DNA from: Chitinivorax sp. PXF-14
GTDB taxonomy: Bacteria; Pseudomonadota; Gammaproteobacteria; Burkholderiales; SCOH01
Assembly: GCF_040812015.1 (NCBI RefSeq)
Contig: NZ_JBFNXJ010000002.1
Coordinates: 124,001-188,000 of the forward strand
Direction of reading: 5' to 3'
DNA length: 64,000 nucleotides
In this document: in pieces, positions 55,325-64,000 of the stretch
Numbering within the stretch: position 1 is the first letter of the stretch
How the letters are laid out: each line of letters begins with the position of its first letter
The notes under the pieces: model-generated
Told to the model about the DNA's origin: nothing
What the model saw: only the letters and a program-made list of their open reading frames with translations
The model's database searches: none
Made by a program: the position numbers and the translations under genes

Positions 55325-58300
55325 ATGCCATTTTCGAAGCCCCCGACAGGCTTGTTGAGCTCGTTCACCCGTCTTAAGAAAACCGCGCGCCAGCAGGACG
55401 AGCAAACCCACTACCTGCATGCCATCCTCGATGCGCTGCCCCATGTTGCGGCTCTGGCGTGCGATGCGCAGCACCGGGTCGTGTACTGGAGCCAAGCCAG
55501 CGAAGCACTGTACGGCTACCCCGCCGACAGGGCGCTAGGCCAGCCGCTGGAAGACCTGATCAGCACACCGGAGACACGCCCCCCCCTGCTCAAGGCGCTC
55601 GCCGAGTGGCTGGCCGGCAGCAGAACGGCGGCGGAACTGCCACTGAGCCGGCGCGACGGCACGCTGACCCAGCTATCCATCGACCCGGCCCTGCTGGCCG
55701 ATGCCCCCAATGGCGCCGTCCTTTACCTGTTCCAGACGGATATATCGGAACAGCGCGAACAGCAGCGGATGCTGCAGCAAAGCGCAGCCTCCTTTCGCCG
55801 CATGATCGAGTGCCTGCCTGGCGGCGTGGTTCAGGTACAAGGCGAGCAGATCTGGATGAATGCGGCGGCGGAACGGATCATTGGGCATGCAAGGAGCGAG
55901 ATCACCGGGCTTGCCGACTGGTTTTCCGCGCTCTATGGCGATCAGGCTGCCGCGGCGCACCGACAGTATCAGCTCGACCGCGCCCTGCGCTTTCAGCAAC
56001 CGCGCCAGGAAACCATATTCACCGCCGACGGCAACTATCGCCATATCGACATCACCTCGTTCTGCGACGCCGTCGGCGAGATCCATCTGCTCAACGACAG
56101 CACCGAGCGTGTCGAGACCGAAGCGGCGCTGCGCCTGAGCGAAGAACGCTACGCCATCGCGGTGCGCGGCTCGAGCGATGGCCTGTGGGATTGGGATATC
56201 CGCAGCAACACCCTGTATTTCTCGGCCCGCTTCGAAACCTTGCTCGGCTACGAGCCGGGGGAGCTCGGTGACGAATTCGCCGTGCTAGCCGAGCATTTTC
56301 ACCCGGATGAGCACGATCAGATCGTGGCTTACATGAACAATCACCTCACCCTGCATGTGCCATTCGACGTCGAATGTCGGCTGGCCACGCGCAGTGGCGA
56401 CTATGGGTGGTTCCGCCTGCGCGGCGAAGGCATCTGGGATGCGGACGAACAGCCGATACGGATGGCTGGCTCGCTATCGGACATCAGCGACCGGATCGCC
56501 GCCATCGAGGCCTTGAAACAAAGCGAGTCGCGCCTAACCGATGCCCAGCAGGTAGCACAGATAGGCAACTGGGAATGGCACACCAGCGACGATGTCATGT
56601 GGTGGTCGGAGGTCATGCGGCAACTGCACAGCACATCGGCACGCCAGGCTACCCCGTCCTTGCAGACCTTCTTCATGCAGCTTGGTGACGAGGGCATGCG
56701 CGTTCGCAACGCCATGGAGCAGGCACGCGAGAGCCATGCCAAGACAACGGTCGAATATCGCATTCAGCTTGGAGGACGCCTTGTTGACCTGCTGATGACC
56801 TGCTCCCCGCGCTTCGACTCGCTCGGCAACCTCACGGCACTGCGGGGGACGGTACAGGACATCACGCAGCAGAAACGCATACAGCGCCTGCTATCGAGCG
56901 AGCGCCTCGTGCTGGAGCAGATTGCCGCCGGGAAATCGCTGGTCGCGACATTGGCGACCTTGTGCGAAGCGCTCGAACGGCAGATGCCCGGCGCCATCGC
57001 CTGCGCCATGGAGTTTGACCAGGAAAGCAAGCAATTGCATTACCTGGTCAGCGGCGAGCTGCCGGCTGAATTTGTCCGGCAAAGCAGCAACTGGCCAGCG
57101 GCACCATATGGCGGCTCCTGTTGTGCGGCGGCGGCACTCAAACGCCCGATCAACGTTGCCAACGTGGGCGACGATATCGTCTGGCGCCAGCACCGCGACA
57201 TAGCTATCACGCACGGCCTGACGGCCGCTTGGGCCTACCCGGTGATTGCCAAGAATCTCCGCGTCGTCGGCGTGCTCGGGCTGTACTTTGCCGAAGCGCG
57301 CGAGCCTTTGGCGCACGAACAGGACATGCTCGAACGTATGGCCAAGCTCGCCGGCATCGCCATCGAGAACCAGCTGATCGAGCATGCACTGCGGGAAAGC
57401 GAAGAACGCTGGCACTTTGCGCTCGAAGGCAGCCGCGATGGCGTATGGGACTGGAACATCGAGGCCAACGAAGCGTTTTACTCCCGGCAATATGAAGAAA
57501 TTCTCGGCGCCACGGACGAGCACCGGCTCAGCCCGGCCCTGGGCGACTGGCACCAGCGCATACACAGCGAGGACAAACCGAGGGTATTCGATGCCATCGA
57601 ACGCTGCTTCCGCCGCGACGAGGGCCACTATCAGTGCGAATATCGCATCCACTGCTTTGACGGCCACACGCGCTGGGTCATGGCCCGCGGCAAGGTCATC
57701 GACTGGAACGACCAGGGTCAGCCAGCACGCATGATCGGCACCTTGCGCGACATCACCGATACCAAGCGCACGGAGGAGGACCTGCTCCTGCATGCCAAGG
57801 TATTCCAGGGGACAGGCGAAGGCATTCTCATCACCGACCGTTTCAACCGCATCATCTCGGTCAACGACGCCTTCACCAAGATCACCGGCTACAGCCAGGA
57901 TGAGGTGCTGGGCCAGAACCCCAGCCTGCTTTCATCGGGGCGGCATGGCAGCGACTACTACCGCGACCTGTGGGCCGTCCTGAAAGCGACGGGCTATTGG
58001 CAGGGAGAGGTCTTCAACCGCCGCAAGAACGGCGAAATATTCCCGGAATGGCTCACCATCACCGTCCTGCGCAAAGAGAACGGCGATATCACGCACTTCA
58101 TCGGCACATTCTCCGACATCAGCGAACGCAAGGCACAGGCCGAACACATCCAGTTCCTCGCCAATTTCGATGTACTGACCCAGCTACCCAACCGGCAACT
58201 GCTCAAGGATCGCGTCGATACCGCAATCGCCGGGGCGCATCGGGCAGGCAGCAAGCTGGCCGTGCTGTTTCTCGATCTCGACCGCTTCAAGAATATCAAC

Positions 58301-59446
58301 GACTCGCTTGGGCACAAGGTGGGGGATGCCTTGCTGCAGGGCGTTGCCGAGCGGCTCCGCGCCACCGTGATCGACAACGACACCGTATCGCGCCTCGGCG
58401 GCGACGAGTTCGCCGTCCTGCTCAATGACTTGAGGCAGGGCGAAGATGCAGCCCATATGGCGCAACGCGTGATCGATGCCATCATCCAGCCCTATCACCT
58501 CGAACAGCACGAGTTGCGGCTGACGCCCAGCATCGGCATTGCTGTCTATCCGGACGACGGCACCGATTTCGAGACCCTGATCAAGAATGCCGATGCGGCG
58601 ATGTACCATGCCAAGGATAGCGGCCGGAACAACTATCAGTTTTTCACGCAGAACATGAATGCCCGCGTATTCGAGCATTTGATGCTGGAAAACAACCTGC
58701 GCCGGGCACTCGAGCAACGGCAGTTCGAGCTCTATTATCAGCCGCAGTACGATGTATCGCAGCGCCGCATTGTCGGGGCCGAGGCATTGATCCGTTGGCG
58801 CCACCCGGAGCTGGGCCTGATCTCGCCGGCGCGTTTCATCCCGGTGGCAGAAGAGTCCGGGCTCATCGTTCCGATCAGTAACTGGGTGCTGGAAACCGTC
58901 TGCCAACAGGGCAAGCAATGGGAACAACTGGGCCTCGCGCCCATCCCCCTGTCGGTCAATGTCTCCGCACTGCAATTCCGGCAGAAGGACTTCCTGCCGA
59001 CGGTGCTGGCGACCCTGGCGGTAACCGGCCTGCCCCCGGCGCGGCTGATGCTGGAGCTGACGGAGAGCATGCTGATGCAGAACACCGATGTCGCCATCGA
59101 CAATATGAGCAGCCTCAAGACGCACGGTATTGGCATTTCCATCGACGACTTCGGCACGGGCTATTCCAGCTTGTCCTACCTGAAACGCTTTCCGATCGAC
59201 AAGCTCAAGATCGACCAGTCCTTCATTCGCGAATTGCCGCAGGATGCCGACAATGCCGCGATCACGGCGGCAATCGTGAGCCTGGCGCAGAGCCTGCATC
59301 TGAATGTCATCGCAGAGGGGGTGGAAACACCGGACCAGCGTGACTTCCTGCTGGCACGCGGCTGCACCGAGATCCAAGGCTATCTGTTCAGCCCGCCGGT
59401 GCCCCCGGCGCAGTTTGCGGCGTTGCTGGGTACGAATACCTTATAA
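55325..59446 (+). CDS. Multi-sensor GGDEF-EAL protein (PAS repeats, GAF)
   Basis: A 1373-residue protein without a signal peptide or clear membrane segments, so cytoplasmic. N-terminal PAS-like modules (about 30-140, 150-260, 270-395, 400-525), a GAF domain (about 528-685), two more PAS (687-815 and 820-945), GGDEF (about 950-1110, RLGGDEFAVLL near 1024) and EAL (about 1120-1373, GAEALIRWRHPE near 1150, SIDDFGTGYSSLSYLK near 1270). Both catalytic motifs are intact, so it may make and break c-di-GMP. The I-site RxxD is absent (IDND at that place). Expressed alone after the tRNA-Asn terminator. Confidence 0.94.
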   Translation: MPFSKPPTGLLSSFTRLKKTARQQDEQTHYLHAILDALPHVAALACDAQHRVVYWSQASEALYGYPADRALGQPLEDLISTPETRPPLLKALAEWLAGSRTAAELPLSRRDGTLTQLSIDPALLADAPNGAVLYLFQTDISEQREQQRMLQQSAASFRRMIECLPGGVVQVQGEQIWMNAAAERIIGHARSEITGLADWFSALYGDQAAAAHRQYQLDRALRFQQPRQETIFTADGNYRHIDITSFCDAVGEIHLLNDSTERVETEAALRLSEERYAIAVRGSSDGLWDWDIRSNTLYFSARFETLLGYEPGELGDEFAVLAEHFHPDEHDQIVAYMNNHLTLHVPFDVECRLATRSGDYGWFRLRGEGIWDADEQPIRMAGSLSDISDRIAAIEALKQSESRLTDAQQVAQIGNWEWHTSDDVMWWSEVMRQLHSTSARQATPSLQTFFMQLGDEGMRVRNAMEQARESHAKTTVEYRIQLGGRLVDLLMTCSPRFDSLGNLTALRGTVQDITQQKRIQRLLSSERLVLEQIAAGKSLVATLATLCEALERQMPGAIACAMEFDQESKQLHYLVSGELPAEFVRQSSNWPAAPYGGSCCAAAALKRPINVANVGDDIVWRQHRDIAITHGLTAAWAYPVIAKNLRVVGVLGLYFAEAREPLAHEQDMLERMAKLAGIAIENQLIEHALRESEERWHFALEGSRDGVWDWNIEANEAFYSRQYEEILGATDEHRLSPALGDWHQRIHSEDKPRVFDAIERCFRRDEGHYQCEYRIHCFDGHTRWVMARGKVIDWNDQGQPARMIGTLRDITDTKRTEEDLLLHAKVFQGTGEGILITDRFNRIISVNDAFTKITGYSQDEVLGQNPSLLSSGRHGSDYYRDLWAVLKATGYWQGEVFNRRKNGEIFPEWLTITVLRKENGDITHFIGTFSDISERKAQAEHIQFLANFDVLTQLPNRQLLKDRVDTAIAGAHRAGSKLAVLFLDLDRFKNINDSLGHKVGDALLQGVAERLRATVIDNDTVSRLGGDEFAVLLNDLRQGEDAAHMAQRVIDAIIQPYHLEQHELRLTPSIGIAVYPDDGTDFETLIKNADAAMYHAKDSGRNNYQFFTQNMNARVFEHLMLENNLRRALEQRQFELYYQPQYDVSQRRIVGAEALIRWRHPELGLISPARFIPVAEESGLIVPISNWVLETVCQQGKQWEQLGLAPIPLSVNVSALQFRQKDFLPTVLATLAVTGLPPARLMLELTESMLMQNTDVAIDNMSSLKTHGIGISIDDFGTGYSSLSYLKRFPIDKLKIDQSFIRELPQDADNAAITAAIVSLAQSLHLNVIAEGVETPDQRDFLLARGCTEIQGYLFSPPVPPAQFAALLGTNTL

Positions 59447-59477
59447 TCGTCTCGTCACAACCACATCTGGACACAGC

Positions 59478-60503
59478 ATGCACGACTCTTGGCGCGCGTT
59501 TCTGGCTACTCGCCAGGCCACTTTCTCGGACGATGCCGTTCTGCACTTCGGCAATCAGCACGCTGAATTGCACGCTGCACGGCAAGACACGGTGCTGGCT
59601 GATTTGTCCCATCACGGCCTGATCCGCTTCACCGGAGAGGAAACCAGCCTGTTCCTCAACAACCTGCTATCGAGCGATGTAAAGAAGCTCGGCGTCAATC
59701 AGGCCCAATGGAGCAGTTTCTCCACCCCTAAAGGCCGTATGCTGGCCAACTTCCTCATCTGGTGCGATAACGAAGCCTACCTGCTGCAGCTACCCAAGCC
59801 TTTGCAGGCAGCCATCCAGAAAAAGCTATCGATGTATGTGCTGCGCAGCAAGACCAAGCCGGCCGATGCGAGCGCGGACACCATCCTGCTGGGCTTGGCA
59901 GGCACCCATGCGGCCACACTCATCGAGCGGCACATCGGCCCGGCGCCCGCAGCACCGATGGATACGGCCCACCACAATGGCGTGACGGTGATCCGCCTGT
60001 CGGCACAACGCTTTGAGCTTGCCGTGCCGGTGGAGCAGGCAGCGACGATCTGGGAAAAGCTGGCCGAGGACGCAAAACCGGTTGGACAGGCCGTCTGGAG
60101 CTGGCTGGAGGTGCAGGACGGCACGCCGTGGATCCTGCCTGCAACGCAGGAACAATTCGTCCCACAAATGGCGAACATGGAGCTGATCGGCGCAGTCAGC
60201 TTCAGCAAGGGCTGCTACCCAGGGCAGGAAATCGTTGCACGCACGCAGTACCTGGGCAAACTCAAGCGCCGCATGTACTTGATGCATGTGGCAGTCGACG
60301 AGGTCTCACCGGGGCAGGAACTCTACAGCGCCGAGATGAACGGCCAGGCCAGCGGCATGATCGCCAACGTAGCCCCCGCGCCAGGTGGCGGTTTCGACGT
60401 ATTGGCCGTCGTGCAGATCGCAAGCCTGGAGCACGACCTTCACCTGGGCTCGCTCGAAGGCCCGGTGCTCATACGCAAGACACTGCCTTACGCCGTGCAC
60501 TGA
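59478..60503 (+). CDS. ygfZ: Folate-binding Fe-S cluster repair protein YgfZ
   Basis: A 341-residue cytoplasmic protein starting MHDSWRAFLATRQATFSDDA at ATG 59478. It has the YgfZ signature KGCYPGQEIVART near 243, with the essential Cys, and the GcvT-like folate-binding fold (HHGLIRFTGEETSLFLNNLL near 45). It helps maintain Fe-S enzymes such as MiaB under oxidative conditions. A TATAAT at 59442-59447, inside the end of the preceding gene, may serve as its -10. It abuts the DUF4936 gene directly. Confidence 0.94.
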   Translation: MHDSWRAFLATRQATFSDDAVLHFGNQHAELHAARQDTVLADLSHHGLIRFTGEETSLFLNNLLSSDVKKLGVNQAQWSSFSTPKGRMLANFLIWCDNEAYLLQLPKPLQAAIQKKLSMYVLRSKTKPADASADTILLGLAGTHAATLIERHIGPAPAAPMDTAHHNGVTVIRLSAQRFELAVPVEQAATIWEKLAEDAKPVGQAVWSWLEVQDGTPWILPATQEQFVPQMANMELIGAVSFSKGCYPGQEIVARTQYLGKLKRRMYLMHVAVDEVSPGQELYSAEMNGQASGMIANVAPAPGGGFDVLAVVQIASLEHDLHLGSLEGPVLIRKTLPYAVH

Positions 60504-60773
60504 ATGGCCGAACTCTACGTCTACTATCGTGTCGACGACCCCGTAGCTGCGGGGTCGAAAATTGCGGGGTTGCTGGAGAACATGGCACGGCAGACCGGCG
60601 TGATCGGCCGCAAGCTGGAGAAATGCGACGAGCCCTTGCTATGGATGGAAATCTACCAAGGCATCGACGACCGCATGGCATTTGCGGGCGAGCTGGCATC
60701 GCAGGAGCGGCAACTCGGCATCGCCGGGCTGCTTCCTCCTGGCCAGCCGCGCCATCAGGAGTGGTTCAACTGA
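60504..60773 (+). CDS. DUF4936 family protein
   Basis: An 89-residue protein beginning MAELYVYYRVDDPVAAGSKI, its ATG directly following the ygfZ stop. It has the ferredoxin-like alpha-beta appearance of DUF4936 (YVYYRV start, RKLEKCDEPLLWMEIYQGID near 36, PRHQEWF end). The family occurs mainly in betaproteobacteria next to ygfZ; the function is unknown, but the coupling suggests a role with YgfZ. Confidence 0.85.
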   Translation: MAELYVYYRVDDPVAAGSKIAGLLENMARQTGVIGRKLEKCDEPLLWMEIYQGIDDRMAFAGELASQERQLGIAGLLPPGQPRHQEWFN

Positions 60774-60779
60774 GCCGGC

Positions 60780-60968
60780 TCAGGCTCGCACGTCGATGCT
60801 GCTGCCCAGGTTCGGGGGATTGTTGTAAGTCGGTGCGGTCCGTTGCACCGAGCCAAGCAGCGTCGCCACCGTATCGGCAGTCACCTGATCGGCCTTCTTC
60901 ATGGCGTAGATACCCGTGGACTGCAGGGCCTGTGCCTGCACATTTGCGCCAACTGCGGAGCTATCCAT
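60780..60968 (-). CDS. YjfB-family putative motility protein
   Basis: A 62-residue protein. ATG 60968 is chosen because GAGG precedes it by 5 bases; an adjacent ATG and GTG lie just upstream. The sequence MDSSAVGANVQAQALQSTGI, AMKKADQVTADTVATLLGSV matches the short YjfB type (PF14070), small helical proteins found near chemotaxis and flagellar genes. A chemoreceptor gene lies about 1 kb away. It is convergent with the DUF4936 gene. Confidence 0.75.
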   Translation of the reverse strand: MDSSAVGANVQAQALQSTGIYAMKKADQVTADTVATLLGSVQRTAPTYNNPPNLGSSIDVRA

Positions 60969-61071
60969 CATCACCTCACTGACTGAAAAGCACGTAACCG
61001 GTTCAACATCGGCACGGGCAATATGAATAATCAGTCACTTATATTGTAAATACAAGCAAAAACTGCGTGCC

Positions 61072-62025
<954 letters not shown>

Positions 62026-62074
62026 TTACTTGATCCGCCCCCACCCACCTATTGACGATCGTGGCAAGTCACCA

Positions 62075-63772
62075 TCAAATCTGAAACCGGCTGATTTCCC
62101 TCTGCAGCCGGCTGGCCAGCTCCTCAAGATGCGATGCCGAGCTTGCCGCATCAGCTGCCGACACCGAGTTCGACTGCGACATGTCGGCGATCCGCTCGAT
62201 GTTCGTGGTGATGAGCCCGCTGGCGGCGTGCTGTTCGTCGATGACGCCTGCCAGCCGAACCAGGTTGTCGTAGGCCCCTCGGGCATCCTCCCTGAGCTGT
62301 TCCAGCGGCTCAACCACGGCGTCGATCAGCTTCACACTATTGGCGACCTGCGCACCGCCAATTTCCATGGACTGCACGGCTTCCATCGTCTCATTCTGCA
62401 CCGTGTCGACCATGTCCTTGATCTCCACCGTGGCCACACGCGTGCGTTCAGCAAGCTTGCGAACCTCGTCCGCGACAACCGCGAACCCTCTGCCGGCCTC
62501 CCCTGCCCGCGCAGCCTCGATCGCGGCATTGAGCGCCAGCAGATTGGTCTGATCGGCAATCTCACGAATCACGTTGGCGATGCCACTGATGCGCTGCGAC
62601 TGCTCGTAAAGGCGCGCGATGTTTTCCGACGATTTGCTGACGGTCTCGGCAATCCGGTTGACCTCCTCCACCGCTTTGACCGCCAGCTGCTGCCCCTGGC
62701 TCGACAGCTCGGCGGCACGCTCCGACACGGCTGTCGCATCGCGTGCGGTCTGCCTTACCTGCTCGATGCCTTGCACAACGGCTTCTACCGAGTGCACGGC
62801 CTGCGCGGCAGAGTCGTTCTGGCTGCGGGAGCTGTCATTAATCTGGCCGGTGGACTCGGACATCGTGTGCACCGCCGTACCAAGCTGGCCGGCGCTGGCG
62901 GAAATGCCCACGATCATGGACTTGAGCTCGCCCTGCATCTGTTTCAGCGCCCCCAGCAACTGCGCGGTTTCATCCGTGCCGCGCACCTGGTGATCCTGCG
63001 TCAGATCGCCCTGCGCAATACGCTGAGCCGCACCGATTGCCGTGCGTAGCGGGTTGGTGATGACCCGGCTCATCACCGTCGCAATCGCCAGCAGCGCCAC
63101 GACGGCCGCGAGGCTGATCAACACCGACAGCCCGACGCCGGAACGATGCGCACTCACCGCCCGCTCATAGGACTGCCTGGCCAGCGCTGTCTGCAGCTTG
63201 ACCAGGTCATCGAATTTCTTGCTCAGCGCCTGAAAGATATTGTCGGACGCCTGCATCATCGCCATCGCGGTATTCACGTCGATGGTGCTGACATCCACCG
63301 AACCGCTGACATTCTTGCGGTAGTCCGCCAACGACACGAGGATATCCTTGGCCTGCCTGGCTTCATCCGGCGTCAGATCGGGCGACTTGGCGAACGCCTG
63401 CATGTCGGCAATCGTGACGCCGATGGCGGTATCCAGCTTCGCGCCGGTTTCCTTGATCTTGGCCTCGTTGTAATTCTTGAGCCAGGTAAACAGGCGATAT
63501 ACCCCCGAATGCACGCCAGATAACCCGAGACTCGCGGCCGATGTCGCCTGGTAGTGCTGGAAGCGCTTCAAGTACACGTCGTCGAGCGCCTCGCCCTGGC
63601 GCTGCAATGACCAGTACCCCGTGCCAAAGATGAGCAACAGGAAAAGCACCGCCACCACCGGCGCGATCAGGATCTTCTTGTAGATGGTCATCTTGCCGAT
63701 CGCAGCCAGCACCTTGCTGGGCGGCAGCTTCAAGCTCATGGCCGAATGTGGAAGCGAGATAGGCAGTTTCAT
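62075..63772 (-). CDS. Methyl-accepting chemotaxis protein
   Basis: A 565-residue inner-membrane chemoreceptor from ATG 63772 ([20 protein letters not shown]); AGGAG lies 11 bases upstream. TM1 at about 33-54, a four-helix-type periplasmic sensor (about 55-215), TM2 at about 217-240, HAMP (about 240-295) and the signalling domain with the conserved hairpin tip [20 protein letters not shown] near 418. It ends in SRFQI without the NWETF pentapeptide, so it is not tethered to CheR/CheB. The ligand is unknown. Confidence 0.95.
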   Translation of the reverse strand: MKLPISLPHSAMSLKLPPSKVLAAIGKMTIYKKILIAPVVAVLFLLLIFGTGYWSLQRQGEALDDVYLKRFQHYQATSAASLGLSGVHSGVYRLFTWLKNYNEAKIKETGAKLDTAIGVTIADMQAFAKSPDLTPDEARQAKDILVSLADYRKNVSGSVDVSTIDVNTAMAMMQASDNIFQALSKKFDDLVKLQTALARQSYERAVSAHRSGVGLSVLISLAAVVALLAIATVMSRVITNPLRTAIGAAQRIAQGDLTQDHQVRGTDETAQLLGALKQMQGELKSMIVGISASAGQLGTAVHTMSESTGQINDSSRSQNDSAAQAVHSVEAVVQGIEQVRQTARDATAVSERAAELSSQGQQLAVKAVEEVNRIAETVSKSSENIARLYEQSQRISGIANVIREIADQTNLLALNAAIEAARAGEAGRGFAVVADEVRKLAERTRVATVEIKDMVDTVQNETMEAVQSMEIGGAQVANSVKLIDAVVEPLEQLREDARGAYDNLVRLAGVIDEQHAASGLITTNIERIADMSQSNSVSAADAASSASHLEELASRLQREISRFQI

Positions 63773-63953
63773 CTCAATATGATCTCCTGATACGGTAAGC
63801 GCATCGTCCCGCACCGGCATTGCCCGCAGGCTCTCGGTGCCAAGCAACGACAAGCACAATCACGGCTTTGCTGACGGCATTCCAGCCCCATACGGCCAAT
63901 GATATATTTCCCCTTAGGGCCATTATAGACACCACTCAGGGTAGCGCCGATCT

Positions 63954-63982
63954 TTGCTAGCCGGCCTTCGAGTCTGTATAAT
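63954..63982 (+). promoter_or_regulatory. Strong promoter reading out of the right edge
   Basis: -35 TTGCTA (63954-63959), 17-bp spacer, -10 TATAAT (63977-63982). It points rightward and must serve a gene beyond the window. The remaining 180 bp back to the chemoreceptor start contain no gene. Confidence 0.75.
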
Positions 63983-64000
63983 GCTGTTTTGCCGCAAGGA

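Overview
The window is a GC-rich (about 64% by eye) stretch of a betaproteobacterial chromosome. The gene content suggests Neisseriales or the Chromobacteriaceae/Chitinibacteraceae side of that class. Pointers are a BPH-type proteasome homologue beside hslO, a DUF4936 protein after ygfZ, the tmk-holB-pilZ-tatD order, a lipase with its Lif foldase, and the enterobacterial-like order uvrC-pgsA-tRNA-Gly-tRNA-Cys. Species assignment is inference. There are no rRNA genes, insertion sequences, prophage genes or CRISPR arrays.

Layout. 1-3.3 kb: a leftward run of seven closely spaced genes with a redox/proteostasis flavour (small basic protein, BFD-like [2Fe-2S] protein, SelW-like CxxC protein, BPH peptidase, Hsp33, zinc-ribbon membrane protein, FAH-family enzyme cut by the window edge). 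3.4-24.1 kb: a region rich in lipid-acting enzymes: a membrane-anchored class 3 lipase, an orphan ACP + KAS II pair, an LCAD-type acyl-CoA dehydrogenase, two small alpha/beta hydrolases, a secreted lipase with foldase, a zinc phospholipase C followed by a parvulin and a membrane-anchored helical protein, and a patatin lipoprotein. Tex, ThpR, a PIG-L deacetylase and a TetR/unknown-protein divergent pair are interspersed.

24.2-37.2 kb: oxyR, a rubredoxin-reductase-like flavoprotein, an outer-membrane-like protein, the housekeeping block mltG-tmk-holB-pilZ-tatD-MBL, type II NADH dehydrogenase, homocysteine methyltransferase, aroC and fpr. 37.3-43.2 kb: a TRAP C4-dicarboxylate transporter (dctPQM, leftward) divergent from its likely sensor kinase/response regulator. 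43.2-50.2 kb: an LRR-like protein, an NTF2-like protein, acetoacetyl-CoA synthetase behind a perfect 16-bp palindrome, an exported protein resembling Bacillus Tgl transglutaminase, and a diguanylate cyclase.

50.3-64 kb: tRNA-Cys and three tandem tRNA-Gly genes downstream of uvrC-pgsA, an AsmA protein, three tRNA-Asn genes, a 1373-residue PAS/GAF/GGDEF/EAL protein, ygfZ, a DUF4936 protein, a YjfB-like motility protein, a TadA-GNAT fusion and a chemoreceptor. A near-consensus promoter points out of the right edge.

The most interesting points are the phospholipase C-parvulin-anchored protein operon lying beside a lipase-foldase pair (possibly a second dedicated secretion-folding module), the exported Tgl-like transglutaminase with altered acidic residues, the BPH gene inside a redox operon with hslO, the TadA-acetyltransferase fusion, and two very clean palindromic operators.
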